Source of the DNA: Microlunatus endophyticus
GTDB lineage: Bacteria; Actinomycetota; Actinomycetes; Propionibacteriales; Propionibacteriaceae
Length of the DNA stretch: 64,000 nt
Direction of reading: 5' to 3'
NCBI RefSeq assembly: GCF_014646195.1
Contig: NZ_BMMZ01000004.1
Location: 62,001 to 126,000 of the forward strand
Made by a program: the position numbers and the translations under genes. The notes below the pieces were generated by a model. That model was not told the DNA's origin. It ran no database searches and saw nothing but the letters and a program-made list of their open reading frames with translations. This document shows, piece by piece, positions 1 through 7,878 of this stretch. Position 1 is the stretch's first letter; each line of letters begins with the position of its first letter.

Positions 1-510
1 CATCGGCCTCTGGACCGGCTTCGGCAGCGCCGGGGAATCCGTCAGCGTGTAGTGCTCTCCCGAGTAGGAGAATGTCTCGCCGACGGGAGTCGCCCAGAGC
101 CCGGAGATGATCGCGAGCTGTTCCTCGTAGATGCCGAACCGCTTGGCCGGGAACGGGATGCCGTAGGCCTCATGCTCCCGCGTGTTCCAGCCGGCGCCGA
201 GACCGAGTTCGGCCCGACCGCCGGACATCGCGTCGACCTGGGCGACCTGCACCGCCAGCACACCGGGATGGCGGAAGGTCACGGACGAGACCATGGTGCC
301 GAGCTTGATGCGGCTGGTCTCCCGGGCCAGACCCGCGAGCGTCGTCCACGCGTCCGTCGGTCCGGGCAGCCCGTCGCCGGCGTCGAAGTTGATGTAATGG
401 TCACTGCGGAACAGTGCGTCGAATCCGAGCTCCTCAGTGGCCTTCGCCACCGCCAACTGGTCCTCGTAGCTCGCGCCCTGCTGCGGTTCGATGAAGATCC
501 TCAAGTCCAC
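1..510 (-). CDS. LLM-class F420-dependent oxidoreductase (partial, C-terminus outside window)
   Basis: About 170 codons are visible, read leftward and cut by the window edge. The N-terminus has the luciferase-like (beta/alpha)8 barrel pattern: DLRIFIEPQ, then ATEELGFDALFRSDHY, then LGTMVSSVTFRHPGVLA and GLGAGWNTREHEAYGIPFP. The GAGW-x-x-x-E-H-x-A-YG block is typical of actinobacterial LLM-family enzymes, which use F420 or FMN for hydride transfer; the substrate cannot be told. I place the start at the GTG at 510, since the protein begins within a few residues of the first conserved strand. It diverges from the zincin gene with only about 40 bp between the two starts. Confidence 0.85.
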   Translation of the reverse strand, partial: MDLRIFIEPQQGASYEDQLAVAKATEELGFDALFRSDHYINFDAGDGLPGPTDAWTTLAGLARETSRIKLGTMVSSVTFRHPGVLAVQVAQVDAMSGGRAELGLGAGWNTREHEAYGIPFPAKRFGIYEEQLAIISGLWATPVGETFSYSGEHYTLTDSPALPKPVQRPM

Positions 511-550
511 GGCTGAATCCTCTCATCCCGGCTCGGGGGACAATCGGTAC

Positions 551-892
551 GTGGTCGAAGTCGAGCCCTCGCGATTCGAGGAGATGGTGGCTGAGGCGCT
601 CGACGGACTGCCTCACGAACTCGCCGAGCTGATGAGCAACGTCGCCGTCACCGTCGAGCACGACCGCGGTCCGAGGGGTCTGCTCGGGCTCTACCAAGGC
701 ATTCCGCTGACCGAGCGGACCACGAGCTACTCGGCGGTCCTGCCCGACCACATCACGATCTATCGGCGCGCGATCTGCGCGATCTGTCACACCGAGGAGG
801 AGGTCGTGGATCAGGTGCGGCGGACGGTGGTGCACGAAGTCGGTCATCACTTCGGCATCGACGACGCGCGGCTGCACGAGCTCGGCTGGTGA
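551..892 (+). CDS. Zincin-like metallopeptidase (Zincin_1 type)
   Basis: A protein of about 113 residues carrying the zinc motif VVHEVGHHFGIDD (HExxH-x-x-G-x-x-D) close to its C-terminus and ending HELGW, as in the small zincin-like family common next to actinobacterial housekeeping genes. The middle LLGLYQGIPLTER and LPDHITIYRRAI are also family-like. I chose the GTG at 551 because a GGGGGA stretch lies about 10 bases upstream and homologous proteins start near this point; an in-frame ATG at 491 would overlap the divergent gene. The peptidase substrate is unknown, and many members are only predicted proteases. The tRNA-His gene follows on the opposite strand. Confidence 0.8.
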   Translation: MVEVEPSRFEEMVAEALDGLPHELAELMSNVAVTVEHDRGPRGLLGLYQGIPLTERTTSYSAVLPDHITIYRRAICAICHTEEEVVDQVRRTVVHEVGHHFGIDDARLHELGW

Positions 893-915
893 TCACCGAG
901 CCCGAGGGAAAGAGA

Positions 916-992
916 TGGGGTGGATGACGAGACTCGAACTCGCGACCACCTGGACCACAACCAGGAGCTCTACCAACTGAGCTACATCCACC
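916..992 (-). tRNA. tRNA-His (anticodon GTG)
   Basis: Read leftward, the sequence folds as a full cloverleaf. The acceptor stem GTGGATG/CATCCAC carries an extra 5' G facing the discriminator C, the hallmark of tRNA-His. The D-arm is AGCTC..GAGC, the anticodon stem CCTGG/CCAGG encloses TTGTGGT (anticodon GTG), and the T-arm contains GTTCGAGTC. CCA is encoded at the 3' end. Confidence 0.96.
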
Positions 993-1088
993 ATCGCCCG
1001 ACCAGAGGCGTACGCCATCGGTCGGCAGCCAGTGAATCTTAGCGTCACCGGTCGTCCGGACCGAAATCGGTTCCGGCGCTCCGACCGG

Positions 1089-1763
1089 TCAGGCCGGCGT
1101 CGGTTCGGAGGGCTTCGCGTCCGTCGCAGGAGAGGGTTCGGGGGCGGCCGGTCGCTCGCCGGTCAGCACGCCCTGATGGTGCAGTGCGATCGCCTTCGCG
1201 GTGGCGCTGTCCGGTCCGGGCTGGGGTACGAAGAGTGCCTCGCGGTAGTAGCGCAGCTCCTCGATGGACTCCTGGATGTCGGCCAGCGCGCGGTGGTTGC
1301 CGCTCTTGGCCGGCGACTGGTAGTAGACCCGCGGATACCAGCGGCGGGCGAGTTCTTTGATCGAGGAGACGTCCACGTTGCGGTAGTGCACGTGCGATTC
1401 CAGCGCCGGCATGTCGCGGGCCAGGAACGAACGGTCCGTACCGATCGTGTTGCCGGCCAGCGGCGCCTTGCGCGGCTCGGGCACGAACTGGGTGATGTAG
1501 GCCATCACCTTCTCCTCGGCCTCGCGCATCTCCAGACCCGCGTCCAGCTCGGTGAGCAGCCCCGAGTGCTCGTGCATGTTACGGACGAAGTCGCCCATCT
1601 GGTCCAGCGCCTCTTGGCTCGGCTTGATGATGACGTCCACACCGTCGCCGAGCACTTCGAGCTCGGAATCCGTCACCAGCGCTGCTACCTCGATCAAGGC
1701 GTCGTTGGCAAGGTCGAGCCCGGTCATCTCGCAGTCGATCCAGACCAGTAGCTGCTCAGTCAC
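1089..1763 (-). CDS. orn: Oligoribonuclease
   Basis: 224-residue DEDDh 3'-5' exoribonuclease that degrades 2-5-nt RNAs (and pGpG) to mononucleotides in the cytoplasm. ExoI is WIDCEMTGLD near residue 8, the middle has LAGNTIGTDRSFLARDMP, and ExoIII is SGNHRALADIQESIEELRYYR with the catalytic His and Asp. After about residue 185 there is an Ala/Pro-rich tail not needed for the fold. The GTG start at 1763 overlaps the stop of the upstream rhamnosidase gene (GTGA), implying translational coupling of a housekeeping gene to a sugar-inducible one; a separate promoter inside the rhamnosidase gene is likely but not visible. Confidence 0.95.
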   Translation of the reverse strand: MTEQLLVWIDCEMTGLDLANDALIEVAALVTDSELEVLGDGVDVIIKPSQEALDQMGDFVRNMHEHSGLLTELDAGLEMREAEEKVMAYITQFVPEPRKAPLAGNTIGTDRSFLARDMPALESHVHYRNVDVSSIKELARRWYPRVYYQSPAKSGNHRALADIQESIEELRYYREALFVPQPGPDSATAKAIALHHQGVLTGERPAAPEPSPATDAKPSEPTPA

Positions 1764-4720
1764 GCCCGCGAGTCTAGACCTCGGCGTGTTCGACGCAGCA
1801 GTCGTACGGGTCCGAGCAGGCCGTAGTCCCGCGGATGGGTCTGCTGGAATCCCTCACGTCCGACGAACATCAGCACGATGTCCGGGATCTGCTCGTAGTA
1901 GCCGCGAGCCAGCAGCCGGTTGTTCAGTGACGACGACACTCTGACGCGGATCGTGTTCTCGCCGGGGCGGAGATCATCGGTGATGTCGACCACCGGCCGC
2001 GAGGTGTCGAACCCACGCACCGCCCCGTCGTTGACCGTCACTGAGCCGAGACCGCCGGCGGTCGAACCAAGATCAAGAAGCAATCTTCCGCTGCCAAGAT
2101 CATCGAGCCGCACGGTGGCCTGGTAGTCGCCGACTCCGGACACCTCCGCCCCGACCACGTCGATCTGCTGCCAGGGCCGCAGCGGACCGACACCAGCGTT
2201 GATCTTCGTGATCGCGGTGGTCGGGCGTACCTCGCGGCTGACATAGCCCAGCCCGCGATCCTCGGTGATCAGCTGCGGCTCTCCGGCATCCCAGCTCTCC
2301 ACAGTCAGGTCCCAGTCCGCGATCTCGGCGACTTGTTCGTACGCCTCGGGCTCGGTCTCCGGGCCGGCGCCGGTCGAGCGATCGACCGTGATCAATGCGG
2401 TCTCGCCGGGGGAGAGTCGGAGCCGGACGATCGTGTGATCGTCCTCGTACCGCACTCCATCGCGATCATGAACGGTCCCGGTCCAGGCATCGATCGCGGA
2501 CGCGGTGCCGAGACCCGGCAGCCGGATCTCGACCTCGGTCGGATCGCCCGTCTGGTAAAGGAAGTGGTACGCGTACAGGTGCAGTAGGTCGTCGTCCGCC
2601 CGCAGATGGGTGAGGATGCTCGGATTGTCCCGTACGAATTCGGCCCGACCCTGCACGCCGAGACTGCGGAGCGCGGACACCGTGCCGACGGGATCGTCGA
2701 TCTCGACCACGGTCGGCAACTGCAGCAGCTCGGCGATGATCGTGGTCAACTCGTTGTCACGATGATCGAGTCCCGGTGTGCGGACGGCCGCCCGTTCGTG
2801 GCTGATGTAGTGGCCCATCATCGCCAGTCGTGCCTCCCGAGTTCCGTGCACCAGAAGGAGCCTGAGTCCCTCCCGGGCCCAACCGAGCAGGTGCGCGGCG
2901 ACATCGGCGTCGAGTTCGCTCTGGTAGATGATTAGGGCCTGATATCCGGGGCCGTCCGGTTGGACGAGACCGTCGGCGTACGAGACGTCGCCGCGCAGCA
3001 GCAGCGATCCGTCGAAGAATTCGTACGTCCATCCGGCGTCCTGCATGCCGAGGTCGGACCACCAGCGGTTGTCCCGGTTGCGCATGCCGCGGGTCGCGTA
3101 CGACTCCTCGTCGGGGACCCGCCGTCCGTCGAGATCCACCTCACCGACCCCGGAGACGTTGTCGGTGAAGTGATCCGTACGCAGGATGCCGACATCGATT
3201 CGTGGCAGGCCCTGCCGGAGCAGGTATTGGCAGCGCCCGAGCGCGGCGGTCCACAGCGGATAGAACTCCGCCGCCGGCTGCCGGGTGTCGAAGCGCTCGG
3301 AGAACATCGGCAGCATGCCCTCATGACCTGGCCACTCGGTTGTGTCCTCCGCGCCGGCCGGTGAGGACCAGCCGTGCAACACGGTCTTGGTGATCCCGGC
3401 CGCCAACTGGGTGGCGATGATCTGGTCGTAGAAGCGGTGTTCGAGCATGTGGTTGCGGGTGGTGGCACCGGTCTCGGACGAATACTGCTTGCCGAAGAGA
3501 TGTGCGGGGCCGCCGAGCAGCCGGTAGGCGTCGATCTGGGAACCGAACTCCAGAGACTCGGTCTCGATCCCGTCGACCTCCGGGCCGGGTCGGGTCAGCT
3601 CGAACGGCAATCCGTAGCTGATCTCCGAGCGCAAGCTGATTCCCTGCGTGTGCAGGAATTCCGCGAACGGCCGCAGCATGTTCTCGATGTAGAGGTCGGT
3701 CAGGGTCCTGACATAGTCGTACCGGACCTTGTCGACGGTGATCTTGTGATCGTCGGCCGGTTCGTTGTGATAGGTCGTCGCTGCGGCCATCCAGGCGGAC
3801 CGGGTCAGGAAGGGCAGCCAGGGCGTGATCTCGTAGCCGCGGCGGGACCGAAACTCAGAGGCCACTGATGGCCCCCAGAACATGCCGCCGGCTCCGTAGG
3901 TCGACAGCTCGAGAGAGTCCATGTACATCTGGGTCCGTGGATTCTTCGCGATCTCGGCGCGAAGCTCAGGAGTCAGGACAACGGAGTCCCAGTAGTCGAT
4001 CACGGCGTCAACACCCGCCCGGTCGAGATAGTTGACCGTGTAGTTGATCGACGCCGACGGCGATGCGGTCTGCCCGGTGCCGTGCATCCAGAAGTTGAAC
4101 AGTCGCCACCGGCCTTCAGCGGGTGCTGCCCATTCCAGCTCGTCGCCCTCGACCCGGTCCGACAGGTCAAGGACCGACTCGACGTCAAGGGTCGCGGCCG
4201 GGTCGGTCTCAGCGATCACCCGTGCAGCGACCACGGCAATCAGGACCTGATCGCGGATCACCCCGCGGTGGCCGGGGATGATCGACTCCGGCAGGGGAGC
4301 GTCGAGGTCGATCCGGGGCAGCGGCCCGGACCGGGATGTCCCGGCGGCCACGTCCTCGATCGTGACGTCGAGTTCCTTGGCCGCTGCGGCATGGTCTGGG
4401 TCGATGGTCGGCAGGTTGGCATTGGACCAGTTGGTGCCGGAGGTGAAGCTGACCGACATCCCGCGCCGGGTTGTCTCCTCGACCACGATCTGCGAGTCGT
4501 GCACCCACTCCTCGGCGCCCCAGCCGTATCTGCTGTGGTCGACCGCGGCCTCGTCCATGGCGAGGAATTCCATCCCGCCGAAACCGAGCCGGTGCGCCTC
4601 GCCGATCTCGTGCCGCAGGGTCTCGTCGGTGTGCAGGCCCTCGGCCAGCCACCAGCGCAACTCCGGCCGGAATTCGATGCCGGGCTCGGCGATCCGCCGG
4701 ACCAACTCCTCGATGGACAT
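1760..4720 (-). CDS. Glycoside hydrolase, GH106-type alpha-L-rhamnosidase
   Basis: 986-residue protein without a signal peptide, so probably cytoplasmic, expected to release L-rhamnose from rhamnosides. It starts ELVRRIAEPGIEFRPELRWW, followed by GFGGMEFLAMDE, FTSGTNWSNANLPT, GAGGMFWGPSVASEFRSRRGY and FGKQYSSETGAT, the order seen in the large GH106/'glycosyl hydrolase' group; the C-terminal 200 residues look like a beta-sandwich. The start at 4720 is preferred over an upstream ATG at 4756 because AAGGGAGAA sits just before it and because the longer version would run through the operator at 4744-4755. That operator links it to the rhamnose locus at 33-38 kb, supporting the rhamnosidase assignment. 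Exact substrate is inferred. Confidence 0.82.
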   Translation of the reverse strand: MSIEELVRRIAEPGIEFRPELRWWLAEGLHTDETLRHEIGEAHRLGFGGMEFLAMDEAAVDHSRYGWGAEEWVHDSQIVVEETTRRGMSVSFTSGTNWSNANLPTIDPDHAAAAKELDVTIEDVAAGTSRSGPLPRIDLDAPLPESIIPGHRGVIRDQVLIAVVAARVIAETDPAATLDVESVLDLSDRVEGDELEWAAPAEGRWRLFNFWMHGTGQTASPSASINYTVNYLDRAGVDAVIDYWDSVVLTPELRAEIAKNPRTQMYMDSLELSTYGAGGMFWGPSVASEFRSRRGYEITPWLPFLTRSAWMAAATTYHNEPADDHKITVDKVRYDYVRTLTDLYIENMLRPFAEFLHTQGISLRSEISYGLPFELTRPGPEVDGIETESLEFGSQIDAYRLLGGPAHLFGKQYSSETGATTRNHMLEHRFYDQIIATQLAAGITKTVLHGWSSPAGAEDTTEWPGHEGMLPMFSERFDTRQPAAEFYPLWTAALGRCQYLLRQGLPRIDVGILRTDHFTDNVSGVGEVDLDGRRVPDEESYATRGMRNRDNRWWSDLGMQDAGWTYEFFDGSLLLRGDVSYADGLVQPDGPGYQALIIYQSELDADVAAHLLGWAREGLRLLLVHGTREARLAMMGHYISHERAAVRTPGLDHRDNELTTIIAELLQLPTVVEIDDPVGTVSALRSLGVQGRAEFVRDNPSILTHLRADDDLLHLYAYHFLYQTGDPTEVEIRLPGLGTASAIDAWTGTVHDRDGVRYEDDHTIVRLRLSPGETALITVDRSTGAGPETEPEAYEQVAEIADWDLTVESWDAGEPQLITEDRGLGYVSREVRPTTAITKINAGVGPLRPWQQIDVVGAEVSGVGDYQATVRLDDLGSGRLLLDLGSTAGGLGSVTVNDGAVRGFDTSRPVVDITDDLRPGENTIRVRVSSSLNNRLLARGYYEQIPDIVLMFVGREGFQQTHPRDYGLLGPVRLLRRTRRGLDSRA

Positions 4721-4743
4721 GACCGTTCTCCCTTGAATGGCAA

Positions 4744-4755
4744 TGAAACGATCCA
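4744..4755. promoter_or_regulatory. Predicted LacI-family operator upstream of the rhamnosidase
   Basis: TGAAACGATCCA, lying 24-35 bases upstream of the rhamnosidase ATG. It differs at one position from TGAAACGATTCA downstream of the rhaI promoter (33701-33712). Regulation by the same LacI protein is inferred from this match and the shared substrate. Confidence 0.65.
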
Positions 4756-4804
4756 ACCAGGGTTGGCGTGCCCTGTCGAGAGATGCAACGGGTCAATCCG
4801 TCTG

Positions 4805-7123
4805 CTACCTCACAGGCAGCAGCTGGAGTCGGTCGAGGGTGTCGACCATAGCCCGGGCGAGGCGCTTGGACCCGTCGATGCTGGGGTGGGTGTGGTCCGG
4901 TGCCGCGTAGCGGGGCTCGAGGCGCGACGGGTCGGCGTCGGACCGGATCGCGGCGTCGAAGTCGACGTACTCGTGGCCGGACGTACGGATCCAGGTGTTC
5001 AGGTCCTGGCGGAGTTCTTCGCGGTGTGCGTCGACGCGGAGCTCGGGTGCGAGCGGGGTGATCGTCGCGAGAACCACTGTGATTCCAGCCGCCTCGGCAC
5101 GATCGATGAGTTCCTGATAGCCGGCGACGAGTTGCGCGAGAGTGGGCATCTCCTCGATGGCGGTGACGCGGCCGGGCAGTCCCCAGTCGTTGCTGTTGTA
5201 GGCGATGACGAGGTGGGTGGCGCCGGCGGTTCCGAGCACGTCGTCGTCGAAGCGGGTCAGTCCTGCCTGTCCCCAGGAGGGGGTCTGTGGTGGCGCGTCG
5301 AGCCGGACACGGTTTCCGGAGATGCCGCGGTTGACGACGGCGATCGCGGCATCCTCGGGAAGCAGGTCGGCGGTGTACTGCGGCCATCCCATGGCGGTGC
5401 TGGAACCGCCGAACGCCACGACGACCGCCTTCGGCTCGGTCCCTGCGACCTCAACCGTGCGCAGGAACGGGCCACCGGCGGGCAGCGACCAGCCGGTCCC
5501 ATCGGGCTCGGCATCCGCATCCGGGGCCGTGCCCGTGTTGGGCGCCGGGAACTCGCGGGACTCGTCGACGGCCGCCGGTGCCGAACCCTCGAGCGGGAAC
5601 GGGAGGGATTCGACGAAGTCCCCGGGGAGCGAGCGGTCGAAGCGGAAGCCCGCTGCGGTCGCGTACGGGGTGGGACCGGGCAGGTAGACGTCGACGAGGA
5701 TGTCGTCGCCCTTGGCCACATTCAGCTCGATCGGATCGGTCCACCGCGAGGCACCGACCGGGATCTCCACGGACGGTTGTCCGTTGAAGGTGGCTCCGAC
5801 GAACCGGCTCCCGACGCCGATCGCGGCATGCCCGATGCGGACAGGGCCGTCGGCGAAGCGGTTGCTGAGCTCCACTCGGATCTGGCTGCCGCCGACTCCG
5901 GCCGGCACGCTCATCCGTACGGTGATGTCGTCGAAGTCCGGTTCGTCGTCCTCGCCGCGGTAGTCGGACACCGCCTGTCCCCAGGCCGGAACCCAGTCCA
6001 GGCCGTGGCCGCCGATGAACCCGATGAACGCGTACGGCGCCCGCTCGCCCAGGCACAACTCCTGGATCACCTGAGCCTCGGTGGCTTCGTCGCGGCTGCG
6101 GGCGAACATCGTCTCCTCGAAACCGGCTAGGGCCGCCTCCTGGTCATCCGGGTGGGCGGCCAACGCCAGCGCGAGCTCGGCGCCGTCGAGCATGGCCAGG
6201 TTCGCACCCTCGCCCGAGGGCGGCATCAGATGCGCGGCATCCCCGATCAGCGTGACGCCGGGAACGCGGCTCCAGCGGTGATCATCCGGCAGCGCGTGGA
6301 TCATCCGGGCGACCGGCGGCCGCTCGCCGTCGGTGATCAGGGCCAGCAGCTCAGGCGCCCAGCCCTCGAATTCCGCGGCGATCCGCGCGGTCGCGGCAGC
6401 GGCATCACCGAAGTCGATGCCGGCGAACCACTCCTCCGACCGGGCGAGTTCGACGTAGGTATGGATCACTCCGCTCGCTTCGCGGTGTGCGGTGATCCCT
6501 CTGCCGGGCCTCAGCGCGTACATCACCCCGGCGCCCACAGCGGCGGCGGTTGCCGGATGGCGTTCGTCGACGTCGTAGAGGTAGGTCTCGACGAAAGTCA
6601 TGTCCGAATAGACCGGGTTCGCGGACGAGAGGACCGGGCGGACCTTCGACCAGGCGCCATCGGCGCCGACCAGCATCTCTGCGGTCACGGTCGAGCCGTC
6701 CGCGAAGCTCAGCCCGTGGCGGCCGTCGCCCAGCGCAGCCACGCCGGTGAGCTTGCGCCCCCACTGGACCGTCCCCTCGGGGAGCGATTCCAGGAGAAGC
6801 CGGCGAAGATCGCCGCGGAGCGCCTCCGGCCGGCCACCGGTGCCGTCGTCGGGTTCGTCGAAGAGCAGCACGCCCCGCGGGTCAAGGACCCGGGTCGCTT
6901 CGGCGCCCGCGTGGATGATCGCCCGGAACTCCGCGGTCAGCCCGGCGGCCTCGAGCGCCCGCTGACCGGTGTGCTCGTGGATGTCGAGCTGTCCACCTTG
7001 GGTACGCGCCCCCGCCGAGGCATCCGCCTCGTAGACGGTCGCCGGGATCCCGTGCAGGTGGAGCACGCGCGCGAGTGTCAGGCCGCCGAGGCCGGCTCCG
7101 ATGATCGTCATTGGTCTGGCCAT
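4805..7123 (-). CDS. Fusion protein: FAD-dependent monooxygenase + SGNH/GDSL hydrolase
   Basis: One uninterrupted 772-residue frame holding two enzymes. Residues 1-370 are a TetX/PHBH-like flavoprotein monooxygenase: Rossmann IIGAGLGGLTLA at 7-18, GADGAW at 153-158, and GDAAHLMPPSGEGANLAM at about 294-311. Residues from about 375 form an SGNH esterase with its own N-terminal beta domain (WVPAWGQAVSDYRG onward) and catalytic blocks GGSSTAMG (nucleophile Ser about 574), NRGISGNRV (598-606), NSND (643-646) and DHTH (743-746). Each half is near full length for its family. The junction codon at about 6001 is CTG (Leu375), where free-standing SGNH relatives would be expected to have their initiator Met. 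Upstream are a consensus -35 and two TetR-type operators. No signal peptide. Substrates are unknown; an assembly artefact cannot be excluded. Confidence 0.85.
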   Translation of the reverse strand: MARPMTIIGAGLGGLTLARVLHLHGIPATVYEADASAGARTQGGQLDIHEHTGQRALEAAGLTAEFRAIIHAGAEATRVLDPRGVLLFDEPDDGTGGRPEALRGDLRRLLLESLPEGTVQWGRKLTGVAALGDGRHGLSFADGSTVTAEMLVGADGAWSKVRPVLSSANPVYSDMTFVETYLYDVDERHPATAAAVGAGVMYALRPGRGITAHREASGVIHTYVELARSEEWFAGIDFGDAAAATARIAAEFEGWAPELLALITDGERPPVARMIHALPDDHRWSRVPGVTLIGDAAHLMPPSGEGANLAMLDGAELALALAAHPDDQEAALAGFEETMFARSRDEATEAQVIQELCLGERAPYAFIGFIGGHGLDWVPAWGQAVSDYRGEDDEPDFDDITVRMSVPAGVGGSQIRVELSNRFADGPVRIGHAAIGVGSRFVGATFNGQPSVEIPVGASRWTDPIELNVAKGDDILVDVYLPGPTPYATAAGFRFDRSLPGDFVESLPFPLEGSAPAAVDESREFPAPNTGTAPDADAEPDGTGWSLPAGGPFLRTVEVAGTEPKAVVVAFGGSSTAMGWPQYTADLLPEDAAIAVVNRGISGNRVRLDAPPQTPSWGQAGLTRFDDDVLGTAGATHLVIAYNSNDWGLPGRVTAIEEMPTLAQLVAGYQELIDRAEAAGITVVLATITPLAPELRVDAHREELRQDLNTWIRTSGHEYVDFDAAIRSDADPSRLEPRYAAPDHTHPSIDGSKRLARAMVDTLDRLQLLPVR

Positions 7124-7151
7124 CGCTGTTGCTGCTCCCAGATCGAAGGTT

Positions 7152-7197
7152 GGGTACGGTGTACCCGCAACTGTGGTACGGCGTACCCACCTGTCAA
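7152..7197 (-). promoter_or_regulatory. Promoter with twin palindromic operators for the fusion gene / TetR pair
   Basis: On the minus strand a perfect TTGACA -35 lies at 7197-7192. Immediately downstream, in the -35/-10 spacer, is GGTACGCCGTACC (7175-7187), and a second palindrome GGGTACACCGTACCC occupies 7152-7166. The two centres are 22 bp apart, i.e. two helical turns, so two repressor dimers could bind the same DNA face. The adjacent TetR protein is the obvious ligand. Confidence 0.75.
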
Positions 7198-7206
7198 GAT
7201 GGGGGC

Positions 7207-7878
7207 ATGGTCACAACGAGCCGTGCCGCCGACATCCGATCAGCCGGACTCACCAGCGAACGCATCGTCCGGGCGGCGATCGACGTACTCGATGCCGAAG
7301 GCCTGAACGGGCTCACGTTTCGGACGCTCGCGGTCAAGTTGAAGACCGGGCACGGCGCGATCCAGCGGCACATCATCAACAAGGACAAACTCCTGGTCAC
7401 AGCCACCACGACCGCGCTCACGCCGGTGCTCGAGGCGCCCGGGCGTGGGCTGCCGCCGCGTCCGGCCATCCATGCCGTCGCGTTGGCCGTCTTCGATGCC
7501 ATCGACGCCCATCCCTGGTTGAGCTCGCAACTGTTCGCGGTGCCGTGGCAGCCGGCGATGGCAGAACTGTGGGAGCAGATCGGCCGGCCGGTCGCCGAGC
7601 TCGGTGTCCGCGAAGATCGGCTGTTCACCGCCGTGTCGACGCTGGTCAGCTACGTCGTCGGCGTGGGCAGCCAGAACGCCCTGAACACCCACTCCCTGGC
7701 AGCGGGCACGGATCGCGCATCGTTCCTGGACGCCGTCGCCACCACCTGGGAGAGTCTCGACGCGGTCGAGCACCCGTTCGTCGGCCGCGTGGCCGGGCAG
7801 CTGCGGGCGCATGACGACCGCAAGGAGTTCCTCGCGGGCATCGACATCATCCTCGCCGGGGTCGGGTCGCTGCGGTAA
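7207..7878 (+). CDS. TetR-family transcriptional regulator
   Basis: 223 residues. The N-terminal helix-turn-helix is seen as TSERIVRAAIDVLDAEGLNG followed by LTFRTLAVKLKTGHGAIQRH, then an all-helical C-terminal ligand domain (TetR C-terminal type with HPWLSSQLFAVPWQ). It is divergent from the monooxygenase-esterase fusion with an 83-bp promoter region holding two operators, the classic arrangement for a self-regulated repressor of a detoxifying enzyme. I chose ATG 7207; an earlier in-frame ATG at 7111 would lie inside the divergent gene. The 3' end overlaps the convergent clcA end by 32 bp. Inducer unknown. Confidence 0.9.
   Translation: MVTTSRAADIRSAGLTSERIVRAAIDVLDAEGLNGLTFRTLAVKLKTGHGAIQRHIINKDKLLVTATTTALTPVLEAPGRGLPPRPAIHAVALAVFDAIDAHPWLSSQLFAVPWQPAMAELWEQIGRPVAELGVREDRLFTAVSTLVSYVVGVGSQNALNTHSLAAGTDRASFLDAVATTWESLDAVEHPFVGRVAGQLRAHDDRKEFLAGIDIILAGVGSLR

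Noticed and set aside
1089-4720. orn as part of the rhamnose regulon
   Set aside because: The overlap with the rhamnosidase stop suggests coupling, but an essential RNase must also be expressed without rhamnose; an internal promoter is more likely.
4082-6130. Long + strand open frame opposite the rhamnosidase and fusion genes
   Set aside because: It is antisense to two genes with clear domains, its translation has no recognisable motif and is a by-product of high GC.
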